Of a DNA stretch of 64,000 bases, positions 55,319-63,188 are shown one piece after another. Both the position numbers and the translations under genes were made by a program. This stretch comes from JAGVNX01 sp035290965 (GTDB lineage: Archaea > Iainarchaeota > Iainarchaeia > Iainarchaeales > GCA-2688035). Position 1 is the first letter of the stretch; each line of letters starts with the position of its first letter. The stretch lies in the NCBI GenBank assembly GCA_035290965.1, contig DATDTD010000071.1:62001-126000 (forward strand), read 5' to 3'. The notes beneath the pieces are model-generated. The model was not told the origin of the DNA. It saw nothing but the letters and a program-made list of their open reading frames with translations, and searched no databases.

Positions 55319-56595
55319 TGAAAGTCAACCTTGATGGTGTTTACAACCCTTACTGGCTTCTTTTCTTCATTCATTAATACTAGCCCTTCCTGTTTTAGTT
55401 CTGATATTGCTGCACTGACATTTGAAATGTGCTTGTTCAGTCTTTTTGAAAGGTCTGTTATTGAATTTTCTCCGTTACAAAGTTCTAATAACTTTAAGTA
55501 GGTTTCACTTCTTAGGAATTTTGCAACTTTTGTTATCTGGTCTTTTTTTGAGATTATTAAATAGGTTTTTGGGGTCGGTTGGGATGTTGTTCTTTTAATG
55601 TTCCTTAAGAATGCATTAAGGTTGTGTGCTAGTATTATTTTTTGATTTTTATGGCTGTTCTTTTCCAGTTCCGGCTTGTTTTTTGAACTTGTTACTTTCC
55701 CGCTCTTGCTTAGTGTTAAATATTCTTCAAGCTCGTTAAGAATTGTTTCAAACAGTAATTTAATGTGTTCTTTTGAGACTTTATATTCGTCAATTACTTT
55801 GTAAATTTCTTCAACAGACATGTCCCAGTGAGGAACTAGAAACTTTTTATTAACTTTGGAATTATGCCCAAAGCAGGGAACATCTCTTAGTGTTATCAAG
55901 GTTGGCAGATTTGACAATACACTGTTTTTAGAAAATATTTTCTTGGCTTTTAGTGATACTGGCGCTGTGCTGTTGCTTAAAACAAGTATGTCTATTTTTC
56001 CTTCAATTTCTTCAGGAAATAACTTGTGAAAATAAGTTGCCACAAACAAATCCATTGTTTTCTGCAAAACATAAGCAAAACTGTATCTTGTTTCTTTAGA
56101 AATATAATAGCGAGTTGTAATGTCTGTAGGGATATTGCTTATATGATCTGGGTACAGGCTTAATGCATTGTAAAATTCTATGCTTTGCTTAGGGTCAAAA
56201 GTTAGGAATTTTGCCCAAGCATCAGAAGCAGTGAACAAAAAAATGTTATCTTCCTTAACACCCGCAGTTGAAAGTATTGTTCTCACTTGGTTAATGTTGT
56301 GATGTAAGAATTTTTCATCAAGTTCTGCGGTTTGCACAGAAAAATAAGCGTGTTTTTTTGCTGAAAGAACAGTATCAGCATATGAAATGTAAAAGTAAAC
56401 GTTCTCAAAACTGCTTAACTTTGAAATGTCAATTAATTGAGAAAGGAAATAATAGTTTGGACTTGAATAATTTGTTGAAAAATAAACATTAATTCTTTTG
56501 CCGCTGTTAAGTTTTGAAACGATTAAGTTATCAAAAATGGGCTTTTCACTCTTAGGGATAACAAAATAATTCTCTAAGTCATTCAAAAAAACCAC
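55315..56595 (-). CDS. Degenerate tyrosyl-tRNA-synthetase-like domain fused to a winged helix
   Basis: 426 residues, GTG 56595 (TTG 56586 is possible as a leaderless start: a TTTATATA box lies at 56604-56613). Residues ~30-300 follow the order of archaeal TyrRS/TrpRS: strand INVYFSTNYSS, a helix where HIGH should be (SPNYYFLSQLIDI), YFYISYADT, AELDEKFLHHNINQVRTIL, a GVKEDNIFLFTASDAW segment, PTLITL, and DMSVEEIYKVIDEY after the place of KMSKS. HIGH and KMSKS are absent, so tRNA charging is unlikely. Residues ~365-420 are a winged helix (YLKLLELCNGENSITDLSKRL, VSAAISELKQEGLVLM). Inference: a regulator using an aaRS fold as sensor. Coupled to the HD hydrolase. Confidence 0.65.
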   Translation of the reverse strand: MVFLNDLENYFVIPKSEKPIFDNLIVSKLNSGKRINVYFSTNYSSPNYYFLSQLIDISKLSSFENVYFYISYADTVLSAKKHAYFSVQTAELDEKFLHHNINQVRTILSTAGVKEDNIFLFTASDAWAKFLTFDPKQSIEFYNALSLYPDHISNIPTDITTRYYISKETRYSFAYVLQKTMDLFVATYFHKLFPEEIEGKIDILVLSNSTAPVSLKAKKIFSKNSVLSNLPTLITLRDVPCFGHNSKVNKKFLVPHWDMSVEEIYKVIDEYKVSKEHIKLLFETILNELEEYLTLSKSGKVTSSKNKPELEKNSHKNQKIILAHNLNAFLRNIKRTTSQPTPKTYLIISKKDQITKVAKFLRSETYLKLLELCNGENSITDLSKRLNKHISNVSAAISELKQEGLVLMNEEKKPVRVVNTIKVDFQ

Positions 56596-56897
56596 TTATA
56601 AAAAGTATATAAAAACATGCTTATTTTAAATTAATATTATGTTTTTCGTGTAAGTGGCTTATTCTGCTTAATTAACTACTCTTAAATAAAAAGCAAAACA
56701 ACAATGCTATAGAATGACCCTAATAAGTTGTCAACCAACAAAACAAAAAACATTTTTTATCAGCCAAGATAATCTTTTGCTTTTTCAAATTCTTGTTTAA
56801 TCCTTTCTTGCGATGTTATTTGAGGGCATTTCTTCCAAGTATTTCATTTTTTGTGTTTGGTAGTGGGCTTATTCTTCTAATACTTTTTACATTTCTT
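56596..56897. other. AT-rich gap between the island and rpl11
   Basis: About 300 bases without a supportable gene. It contains the promoter of the aaRS-like gene (56604-56613) and, at 56765-56860 on the minus strand, two short overlapping frames reading like ISPLPNTKNEILGRN and SQERIKQEFEKAKDYLG, possibly one small decayed gene split by a frameshift. Nothing else is visible. Confidence 0.4.
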
Positions 56898-57368
56898 TTA
56901 TTGTTCAAGCATTGAATCGAATTTTCCTTCCTTTATTTCCTTCTGTATCTGCCTTGCGGGCTTTCCTTCTACTGTTACTCCCATGCTGTCGCAAACCCCG
57001 ATTGTTTCTTTTGCAACTGCCTTTAGGCTTGAGGCGCCGGAATTATCCTGTTTCATTTTGGAAATTTTTATTATTTCCTGCATTGAAAGGTTTCCAATCG
57101 GCTGCTTGGGGTTTGCGGCGCCTTTTTCAAGCTTGAGTTCTTTTTTAATGAGCGCGCTAGTGGGCGGGCTTCCTACTAAGATTTCAAAATTCTTTTTCGA
57201 GTCAATCGAAATAGTAACTGGGACTTTCATTCCCGCATAATCCTTTGTTTTTTCGTTTATCTGGCTTACGATTTCTCCGATGTTTACTCCGAGAGGGCCG
57301 AGAGCTGGTCCTAAAGGCGCAGCTGCTGTTGCTTTTCCTGCTTCAACCAGAACATTTATTTCAGCCAT
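56898..57368 (-). CDS. rpl11: Ribosomal protein L11
   Basis: 156 residues. The N-terminal domain has LVEAGKATAAAPLGPALGPLGVNIG, and the rRNA-binding C-terminal domain has PVTISIDSKKNFEILVGSPPTSALIKKEL and the GTPase-centre segment IGVCDSMGVTVEGKPARQIQ. Last gene before the island; it follows spt5 by 18 bp. Confidence 0.97.
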   Translation of the reverse strand: MAEINVLVEAGKATAAAPLGPALGPLGVNIGEIVSQINEKTKDYAGMKVPVTISIDSKKNFEILVGSPPTSALIKKELKLEKGAANPKQPIGNLSMQEIIKISKMKQDNSGASSLKAVAKETIGVCDSMGVTVEGKPARQIQKEIKEGKFDSMLEQ

Positions 57369-57386
57369 AAAATCACATCAAAAAGA

Positions 57387-57827
57387 TTATTCTTTTATCA
57401 CTCTTATGTTTTCAGCTTTCAAGGTAACGGGAATTTTTACTGCCGCTTCAAGGAGTTCAACCACAACCTCTTCCTTTGCATCGTTTACGCGCATTATCCT
57501 TGCCTTTTCTCCTTTAAAGGCACCGGAAACAATTTCAATTTTGTCGTTTTCCTTTATTGATTTCATCAATGGCTTTGATTCGAGCAGTGCTTCGATTTCC
57601 TTTATGTCTACAGCGCCCTTTACAATGCCAGAACCTTTTATGTGCGGAGTTCCCGCAATAGCGTTTCTTACATTCAGCTCGTCCTGTGCTTCAATGAGAA
57701 TATATCCTTTGAGGCCGGGGATAACTGCAATGCTGTAAACAGGCAGTGTTTCATCGCGGACTTTTCTGCCAAGCATGTCTACTACAAGGCTTTCCTGCCC
57801 AACAGTTGTGCGGACTGAAAACAGCAT
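57387..57827 (-). CDS. spt5: Transcription elongation factor Spt5 (NusG family)
   Basis: 146 residues from ATG 57827. An NGN domain (FSVRTTVGQESLVVDMLGRK, PGLKGYILIEA, VRNAIAGTPHIKG) binds RNA polymerase clamp; a KOW domain (ENDKIEIVSGAFKGEKARIMRVN) follows. With Spt4 it keeps the elongation complex closed. Its position between secE and rpl11 is the standard archaeal order. Confidence 0.96.
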   Translation of the reverse strand: MLFSVRTTVGQESLVVDMLGRKVRDETLPVYSIAVIPGLKGYILIEAQDELNVRNAIAGTPHIKGSGIVKGAVDIKEIEALLESKPLMKSIKENDKIEIVSGAFKGEKARIMRVNDAKEEVVVELLEAAVKIPVTLKAENIRVIKE

Positions 57828-57864
57828 AAAAAACACGTTTTTTTAACAAAAATTTTCGGCTTTT

Positions 57865-58089
57865 TCAAAAGCCTATTCCCGTCAAGGTAAAAGTAATGAT
57901 TACAATAAAACCAATTATTGCAATGATTATTATTCCAATGCCTGTTACCTTCACCATTGTGGTAAACTCTTCCCTCGAAGGCTTTTTTGAAATAATGAAA
58001 ATCCTTCTGGAAGAAGACAAAAAATCCCTTAATTTTCCGGGAAGATTAAGCCTTGAAAAAAAATTTCCCTGCCCTTCAGAATTTTCCAT
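57865..58089 (-). CDS. secE: Preprotein translocase subunit SecE (Sec61 gamma)
   Basis: 74 residues. A cytoplasmic amphipathic part (FLSSSRRIFIISKKPSREEFTTMVKVTG) precedes one C-terminal membrane segment (IGIIIIAIIGFIVIITFTL). This is the typical archaeal form. It braces SecY in the translocon. Confidence 0.93.
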   Translation of the reverse strand: MENSEGQGNFFSRLNLPGKLRDFLSSSRRIFIISKKPSREEFTTMVKVTGIGIIIIAIIGFIVIITFTLTGIGF

Positions 58090-58174
58090 AACAAAACCAA
58101 AAATATTCTTCTAGCTAAAAGCGCTGATACTAAAATTAAACAAAAAAAGGTTTTTAATGCTTGGTTTTGCAGGC

Positions 58175-59302
58175 TTAAGTGAACTTTATTCCCAAATCAA
58201 TCTCTCCCGACTGCCTTCCATCGGAACCGCCGTCAAGATAGGGGAATTTTCCGCCCGCAATAACAACCATTGCCTGAATCTGGTTTTTTGGGATTGTATC
58301 GTCAATCATTGCGCCCCAGATAATATGGGCATTGTTGCTGATTTTTGCGGAAACAGTTTCCACAATCATTTCCGCTTCCCTGAGAGTCATGTCGCTTCCG
58401 CCCACTACATTCACGAGTGCGCGGTTAGCATCGCTGATATCAACGTCAAGCAAAGGGCTTGTCAGTGCGTTTTCAACTGCTTCAAGCGCGCGGGATTCCC
58501 CTGCTTCGGAACTTCGTGATTCTCCCAAGCCGATCATTGCCGCTCCCCCTCTCTGGAGAATTGTGCGCAGGTCTGCAAAATCAAGGTTTATCAAGCCCGG
58601 CTTTGTAACCATTTCAGTAATTCCCTTTACTGCATTTGTAAGGACTTCATCGGCAACCTTAAATGCCGCATTTACAGGAAGGTCGGGTGCAATTTCAAGA
58701 ATCTTGTCGTTTGGAATCACAATTACTGTGTCGGCGTATTTTTTCAAATTTGCCAAGCCAGTCATTGCGTTTTCCATTCTTTTTTTGCCCTCAACAGTGA
58801 AAGGAAGAGTTACAACGCCCAAAGTAAGCGCTTTCATTTCCTTTGCAATCTCGGCAACAACAGGCGCTGCGCCTGTTCCTGTTCCGCCGCCCATTCCGCA
58901 GGTAATAAAAACAAGGTCTGTTCCCGCAAGCGCTTCAGCAAGCTCTTCAGCGCTTTCCCTTGCAGCCCCTTCTCCCACCTGAGGGTCAGAGCCGCTTCCC
59001 AGGCCTCTTGTAAGATCCTGCCCCACCAAAATTTTTTTGTCGCAAACAGTGTTAAGCAAATCCTGCGCATCAGTGTTAATCCCGAGAGTTTCCGCGCCAA
59101 TGATTTTGATTTCAGTCATTCTTTCAATAGTATTGCAGCCTCCGCCTCCCACGCCTACAACGCGGATTTTTGCCTGCGATGATTCAAGAAGCTTTACAAG
59201 CTCTTCATCCGAGCGCGGTGTTTTGCTGAGCTTTTCAGTTGATTTCTTTGCGGCAGCCTCAGATTTAGCCCTAGAAATTGCTTTTCTTATAACGCTTTCC
59301 AT
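58175..59302 (-). CDS. ftsZ: Cell division protein FtsZ
   Basis: 375 residues from ATG 59302 (ribosome site GAGGGG). A tubulin-like GTPase that forms the division ring. Motifs: GVGGGGCNTIERM, the GTP signature GGGTGTGAAP (138-147), and the T7 region KPGLINLDFADLRTIL. The extended basic N-terminus (KAISRAKSEAAAKKSTEKLS) and the C-terminal GEIDLG tail may contact membrane anchors such as SepF. Placed upstream of secE-spt5, as in many euryarchaeal-like gene orders. Confidence 0.97.
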   Translation of the reverse strand: MESVIRKAISRAKSEAAAKKSTEKLSKTPRSDEELVKLLESSQAKIRVVGVGGGGCNTIERMTEIKIIGAETLGINTDAQDLLNTVCDKKILVGQDLTRGLGSGSDPQVGEGAARESAEELAEALAGTDLVFITCGMGGGTGTGAAPVVAEIAKEMKALTLGVVTLPFTVEGKKRMENAMTGLANLKKYADTVIVIPNDKILEIAPDLPVNAAFKVADEVLTNAVKGITEMVTKPGLINLDFADLRTILQRGGAAMIGLGESRSSEAGESRALEAVENALTSPLLDVDISDANRALVNVVGGSDMTLREAEMIVETVSAKISNNAHIIWGAMIDDTIPKNQIQAMVVIAGGKFPYLDGGSDGRQSGEIDLGIKFT

Positions 59303-59462
59303 AAACACCCCTCGATTGCAAAAAGGCAAGTTTTTGCCGTTAAAAATTATTATAACATATCCCTAATTGAAAAGGAATTTAAATGTTGGCATGACTTTTA
59401 AAGGCGGACAAAACTCCCCTCAAAAACTTTAATAAAAAGCTCGCGAATCATATTCAGTAGAT

Positions 59463-60488
59463 ATGGGCACGCAAATAACCGAAATACTTGAAAAACAGGA
59501 AATAGAACTCGGGTTTTTAAACGGCAGGCGCATCGGAATCGATTCCTACAACATCCTTTACCAGTTTCTTTCAATCATCCGCGGCGCGGACGGAACTCCA
59601 CTAATGGATTCAAAGGGAAGAATAACCTCGCATCTTACAGGATTATTGTACAGGACAGTCAATCTTCTCGAAGCAGGCGCTTTGCCTGTTTTTGTTTTCG
59701 ACGGAAAGCCATTGAAACTCAAATCAGAAACAACAAGGGCGCGGAATGAAATCCGCACAGCCGCGGAAAAAAAATTCCATGAAGCAAAGGAAAAAGGCGA
59801 AGTCGAGGAAGCAAGAAAATTCGCAATGCAGGCAACAAAACTCACAGGAGAAATGGTTGAAGAGGCAAAAACATTAATCGGTTTAATGGGCCTGCCTATT
59901 GTACAGGCAGAGCATGATGGGGAAGCCCAGATTGCGCAGATGGTTGAAAAGGGGGATTTGTACGGATGCGTTTCGCAGGATTTTGATTCTTTGTTGTTCG
60001 GGGCAAAACGCTTGTTCAGGAATATAACTGTTTCGGGAAAAAGAAAAGCGCCGGGAAAAAACTATTATTATAATGTCAGCCCTGAAATGATTGAGCTTGA
60101 AAAAAATCTTGCAAAGTTAGGCATTACGCGGCAGAAGCTTGTATGGATTGGAATTCTGGCAGGGACTGATTTCAACAAAAAATTTCCGAAAATAGGCTCG
60201 AAAACAGCGCTGCAGCTTGTGCAAAAATATTCTTCTTTTGAAGAAATAATCTCGCACACAAAATTCACGCCTGATTTTGATTACAAAGAGATAGAGGAAA
60301 TTTTCCTGCGCCCCGAGTTTTCCGAAAACTACAAAATTGAATTCAAAAATTTGCAGAAGGAAAAAATCCTTGATTTTTTGTGCAATGAACACAGCTTCAG
60401 CAACGAGCGCGTACAGAACGCGCTGAAAAAGCTCGAGGCAAAAATCGATTTCAGCGCAAAGCAGAGCAGATTAAGCTCCTGGGGATGA
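59463..60488 (+). CDS. fen: Flap endonuclease 1
   Basis: 341 residues. It removes 5' flaps during lagging-strand replication and repair. Metal-binding acidic residues are in IGIDSYNILYQFLS, VFVFDGKP, AEHDGEAQIAQM (the canonical motif has EAPAEGEAQ), SQDFDSLLFGA and GTDFNKKFPKIGSKTAL (H2TH). The C-terminus KQSRLSSWG keeps a reduced PCNA-binding box. ATG 59463 lies about 30 nt after a TTTAATAAAA box, so the message may be leaderless. Divergent from ftsZ. Confidence 0.96.
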   Translation: MGTQITEILEKQEIELGFLNGRRIGIDSYNILYQFLSIIRGADGTPLMDSKGRITSHLTGLLYRTVNLLEAGALPVFVFDGKPLKLKSETTRARNEIRTAAEKKFHEAKEKGEVEEARKFAMQATKLTGEMVEEAKTLIGLMGLPIVQAEHDGEAQIAQMVEKGDLYGCVSQDFDSLLFGAKRLFRNITVSGKRKAPGKNYYYNVSPEMIELEKNLAKLGITRQKLVWIGILAGTDFNKKFPKIGSKTALQLVQKYSSFEEIISHTKFTPDFDYKEIEEIFLRPEFSENYKIEFKNLQKEKILDFLCNEHSFSNERVQNALKKLEAKIDFSAKQSRLSSWG

Positions 60489-60494
60489 AAAAAA

Positions 60495-61100
60495 ATGGCA
60501 GTAAAAGGAATTGTAATTCGGCCGGAATTTTTTGATTCCAAAAATCTTGAAATGCACACGGGAAGGGCCGAAGAGCTGTTTCAGCAAATCCGCGGACAAA
60601 AGCCTTCCCGCGACTTTTACATCAACTTCAGTTTAAGCATTGGCTTTTTTCAAAAAGGCATTAACAGATTAAGCGATGGCCCAAGAGACTGCAATCTTTT
60701 TGTTTCAAACCGCGGAATACAGAGGACAATAGAAGTGCTTCCCGAAAAAACAGATGTGGGATATATCAAGGTTTGGATTGACCCAACAGGAAAAGAAATC
60801 CGCACAGTCGGATTTTTTCCGATAAGTACGCCACAAAACCTAAAATTGCTGGGAAAAGGAATCACCTCTTTTGCCGAACTCCAGATAGAAAGGCAATTGG
60901 AAAAATGGTTCCCGGATTTCAAAATAACACACAGCAGCAATCCAACCCCTGAAAGAAAACGCCAGCTCAGAAAAAGAGGGCGCGAAATAGGGGAAAAAGT
61001 GCCTTTAAGAAAAGCAATCGCACTGACAAGCACATATGTCAAAAAAGGAATCCGGCAATACAACGCGCGCAGCGCACTCCGCAGGCGCAGCAGAAGGTGA
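60495..61100 (+). CDS. Hypothetical basic protein, paralogue of the gene at 12819
   Basis: 201 residues, 6 bp after fen and probably co-transcribed. An alpha/beta body (GYIKVWIDPTGKEIRTVGFFPIS) is followed by KGITSFAELQIERQLEKWFPDFKITHSS, and an Arg-rich tail (ARSALRRRSRR). The second half aligns with the 179-residue protein at 12819-13358 across KGI-x-x-FA, FP-x-FKI and SPT/NPT. Not recognised as a named family. The tail suggests nucleic-acid contact; association with fen could mean a replication or repair role, which is speculative. Confidence 0.65.
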   Translation: MAVKGIVIRPEFFDSKNLEMHTGRAEELFQQIRGQKPSRDFYINFSLSIGFFQKGINRLSDGPRDCNLFVSNRGIQRTIEVLPEKTDVGYIKVWIDPTGKEIRTVGFFPISTPQNLKLLGKGITSFAELQIERQLEKWFPDFKITHSSNPTPERKRQLRKRGREIGEKVPLRKAIALTSTYVKKGIRQYNARSALRRRSRR

Positions 61101-61105
61101 AAAAA

Positions 61106-61702
61106 ATGCCTGAAGAAAACGCAAAAAGCCTCTTGAATTTTTTTGAAACAATCGGAAAGCTCAAGGGATTGAAAAGAACTGGCTGGGTTGAGCGCGGGGT
61201 TTCAAATCCCGAAAGCGTCGCAGAGCATGCCTTCAGAATGAGCGCAATGGCGCTTGTTCTCGCTCCGAAACTGAAATGCGATTCTGAAAAGTTAGTGAAA
61301 ATGTGCATTGTCCACGATTTGCACGAAAGCATTTCCGGAGATTTGATTCTCGACTGGAAAAGGCACGGCTCAAGCTACAAGGGATTAAACAAAGAGGAAA
61401 AGGCAATGCGCGAAAAAAAAGCCTTTGAAGAACTGCTCGAAATTCTCGGCAAAAAAGATTCGCGCGAATTCAAAAAGCTCTGGCTTGAGTTTGAACAGCA
61501 AAAAACAGGAGAGGCAAAAATCGCGCGCGAGCTCGATGTGCTTGAAATGCTTTTGCAGGCAGCAGAATACGAAAAGGCAGACAATCACGCAGAGAAAAAG
61601 CCTGTTTGGATTCCATGGATAACAGCGCACAGTCAAAGCATAAAAAATCCCGAACTGCGAAAAATCCTCGAGGAAATAAAAAAAGAAATGGCTGTAGGGT
61701 AA
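61106..61702 (+). CDS. HD-domain nucleotidase-like protein (HDDC2/YfbR type)
   Basis: 198 residues from ATG 61106, with AGGTGA in the end of the previous gene as ribosome site. The HD signatures are LKRTGWVERGVSNPESVAEHAFRM (first His), CIVHDLHESISGD (HD pair and Asp) and ELDVLEMLLQAAEY (last Asp). The order matches HDDC2 and YfbR 5'-deoxynucleotidases, so it probably dephosphorylates (deoxy)nucleoside monophosphates. Coupled to the basic protein upstream. Confidence 0.9.
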   Translation: MPEENAKSLLNFFETIGKLKGLKRTGWVERGVSNPESVAEHAFRMSAMALVLAPKLKCDSEKLVKMCIVHDLHESISGDLILDWKRHGSSYKGLNKEEKAMREKKAFEELLEILGKKDSREFKKLWLEFEQQKTGEAKIARELDVLEMLLQAAEYEKADNHAEKKPVWIPWITAHSQSIKNPELRKILEEIKKEMAVG

Positions 61703-61727
61703 TTGCCGATATTTTTAAATATTACTT

Positions 61728-61746
61728 TGCATTACATTGTATTGCA
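61728..61746. promoter_or_regulatory. Palindrome over the start of the RHH antitoxin-like gene
   Basis: A 19-bp dyad of the form TGCA, n, TACA, n, TGTA, n, TGCA ending at the A of the start codon. A TTTTTAAATA box lies just upstream (about 61711-61721), so binding here would block a leaderless transcript. Fits autoregulation by the encoded RHH protein. Confidence 0.45.
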
Positions 61747-62060
61747 TGGAAAACATCTGTTTAAGGCTTGATTCTGCGCTTGCAAGGCAGATTGAAAAAG
61801 ACATGAAGGAATTCAAATATTCAACAAAGACAGAATTCATTCGGGAATCCATCAGGGACAAGCTGAAATCGAACCAGTCTGAAAGGGAAAAAAGGGGCTG
61901 GGAAGCGCTTTTTGCGGCAAGAGGCGCATTAAAGGGCAAAAGCCGGTTCAAAACAGATGAAGAATGGCACAACTGGAGAAGCAACGAAGGTAGCAAGCAG
62001 CTAATGAAAGAACTGGAAAAAAAATTTGCTAATCAAAAAGAACCTGTTCTGGAACTCTAG
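61746..62060 (+). CDS. Ribbon-helix-helix antitoxin-like protein
   Basis: 104 residues from ATG 61746. RHH domain: strand NICLRLD, helix ALARQIEKDMKEFKYS, helix KTEFIRESIRDKLKS. The C-terminal half (WEALFAARGALKGKS, WHNWRSNEGSKQLMKELEKKF) is the kind of extension that wraps a toxin. Its end overlaps by 32 nt the convergent PIN-domain gene. Antitoxins normally sit upstream on the same strand as the toxin, so the pairing is probable but unusual. Confidence 0.75.
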   Translation: MENICLRLDSALARQIEKDMKEFKYSTKTEFIRESIRDKLKSNQSEREKRGWEALFAARGALKGKSRFKTDEEWHNWRSNEGSKQLMKELEKKFANQKEPVLEL

Positions 62061-62445
62061 ATTCTGTAACATCAAAAAGCTCTTCAAAGTGCCTGTCGCG
62101 CGTAATAATAATTGCATTATTATCTCTTGCGAGAATGGCGTGCAAAACATCGTTGAAAGGAAGATTCCTTTGCATTGAAATAGTTGCCGCTTCATTTTTC
62201 TGCTGTTCAAAAATCGGAACTAAAATAAGCAGGTCTTTGAAATCCGGAACAATTTCTTTGTAGAACCTGTCTGCAAATTCTTTAAGCTCAAAGATAGTTG
62301 CTGCAGAATAAAGAATCTTGCAGTTTTGCCCTCTGCAGTTCTTCAAAAACTGAAAAGCAAATTCTCCCAAAGGCCTTATGCCGTCTTTTCTGTCTTCAAA
62401 ATAATCCCTCCAAATAGAAGTGTCCAGATAAAATCTTTTAACCAT
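62029..62445 (-). CDS. PIN-domain ribonuclease (VapC-like toxin)
   Basis: 138 residues from ATG 62445. The metal-binding acidic set of the PIN fold is present: FYLDTS (Asp), FELKEF (Glu), PFNDVLHAILA (Asp) and IITRDRHF (Asp). VapC-type toxins cleave tRNA or rRNA. No co-directional antitoxin precedes it; the RHH gene is convergent and overlaps at the 3' ends. Confidence 0.85.
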   Translation of the reverse strand: MVKRFYLDTSIWRDYFEDRKDGIRPLGEFAFQFLKNCRGQNCKILYSAATIFELKEFADRFYKEIVPDFKDLLILVPIFEQQKNEAATISMQRNLPFNDVLHAILARDNNAIIITRDRHFEELFDVTESRVPEQVLFD

Positions 62446-62522
62446 GCCAAAAAGGCATTGCAACTGCAATTAAAAACAAGCGCCCTATTCGACAAATGCC
62501 GAGGATAAAAAAAAATTGCGAA

Positions 62523-63167
62523 TCAGCATTTCAATGGAACAAAAACAAAACAGCATTTTCTCTGCTTTTCAACAAGCACGCCATTCTCTTCCTGAAACAA
62601 AACAAGCTCCTGTGAAAAACTTCCTCCAATGGGAGCAACTATTTTCCCGTTTTCCTTCAGCTGCGTGGAAAGCGCTTTTGGAATTTCACTGCAGGCAGCG
62701 CTGATTAAAATCCTGTCAAAAGGCTTTTTCTCACGCCAGCCATTGCAGCCATTCCCGAGCAGCAATTCAAAATTTTTGCACTGCGCTTCTTTCAAATTTT
62801 TTTCCGCAAGAGATTTTAATTCGGGCAATAGTTCTATCCCGAAAACCTTTCCCTGCTGTCCAACAATTTGTGCAAGGAGTGCAATTACATACGCGCTTCC
62901 TGCGCCGATTTCAAGAATTTTCATTCCCTTTTCGGGAGAAAGCATTTCAAGCATTATTGCAATAGTGCTGGGCTGGCTTATTGTCTGCCCAAAACCGATT
63001 GGAAAGGCTTCATCCGAATAAGCAAAATTTTCAAATTCCTTAGGAAAAAAGGCTTCCCTTTTAACTGCAAGAAAAGCGCCTTTTATTTCAGCGCTCTTCA
63101 GGAAGCCTGAATCAGACATTTCCTTTACAAGGGATTTTCTTTTTTCCGAAAAAATTTTTTCGTTCAT
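62523..63167 (-). CDS. pcm: Protein-L-isoaspartate O-methyltransferase
   Basis: 214 residues. It methylates isoaspartyl residues to start repair of aged proteins. Family motifs: REAFFPKEF, FPIGFGQTISQPSTIAIMLEML, then SAM motif I KILEIGAGSAYVIALLA and FDRILISAACSEIPKAL. Length is normal. Same strand as the regulator upstream (21-bp gap). Confidence 0.95.
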   Translation of the reverse strand: MNEKIFSEKRKSLVKEMSDSGFLKSAEIKGAFLAVKREAFFPKEFENFAYSDEAFPIGFGQTISQPSTIAIMLEMLSPEKGMKILEIGAGSAYVIALLAQIVGQQGKVFGIELLPELKSLAEKNLKEAQCKNFELLLGNGCNGWREKKPFDRILISAACSEIPKALSTQLKENGKIVAPIGGSFSQELVLFQEENGVLVEKQRKCCFVFVPLKC

Positions 63168-63188
63168 TTTTCCGCTTTCCAGAAAATT

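Noticed and set aside
58332..58982. Open frame of 216 codons antisense to ftsZ
   Set aside because: Shadow of conserved ftsZ codons; no independent ribosome site or motif.
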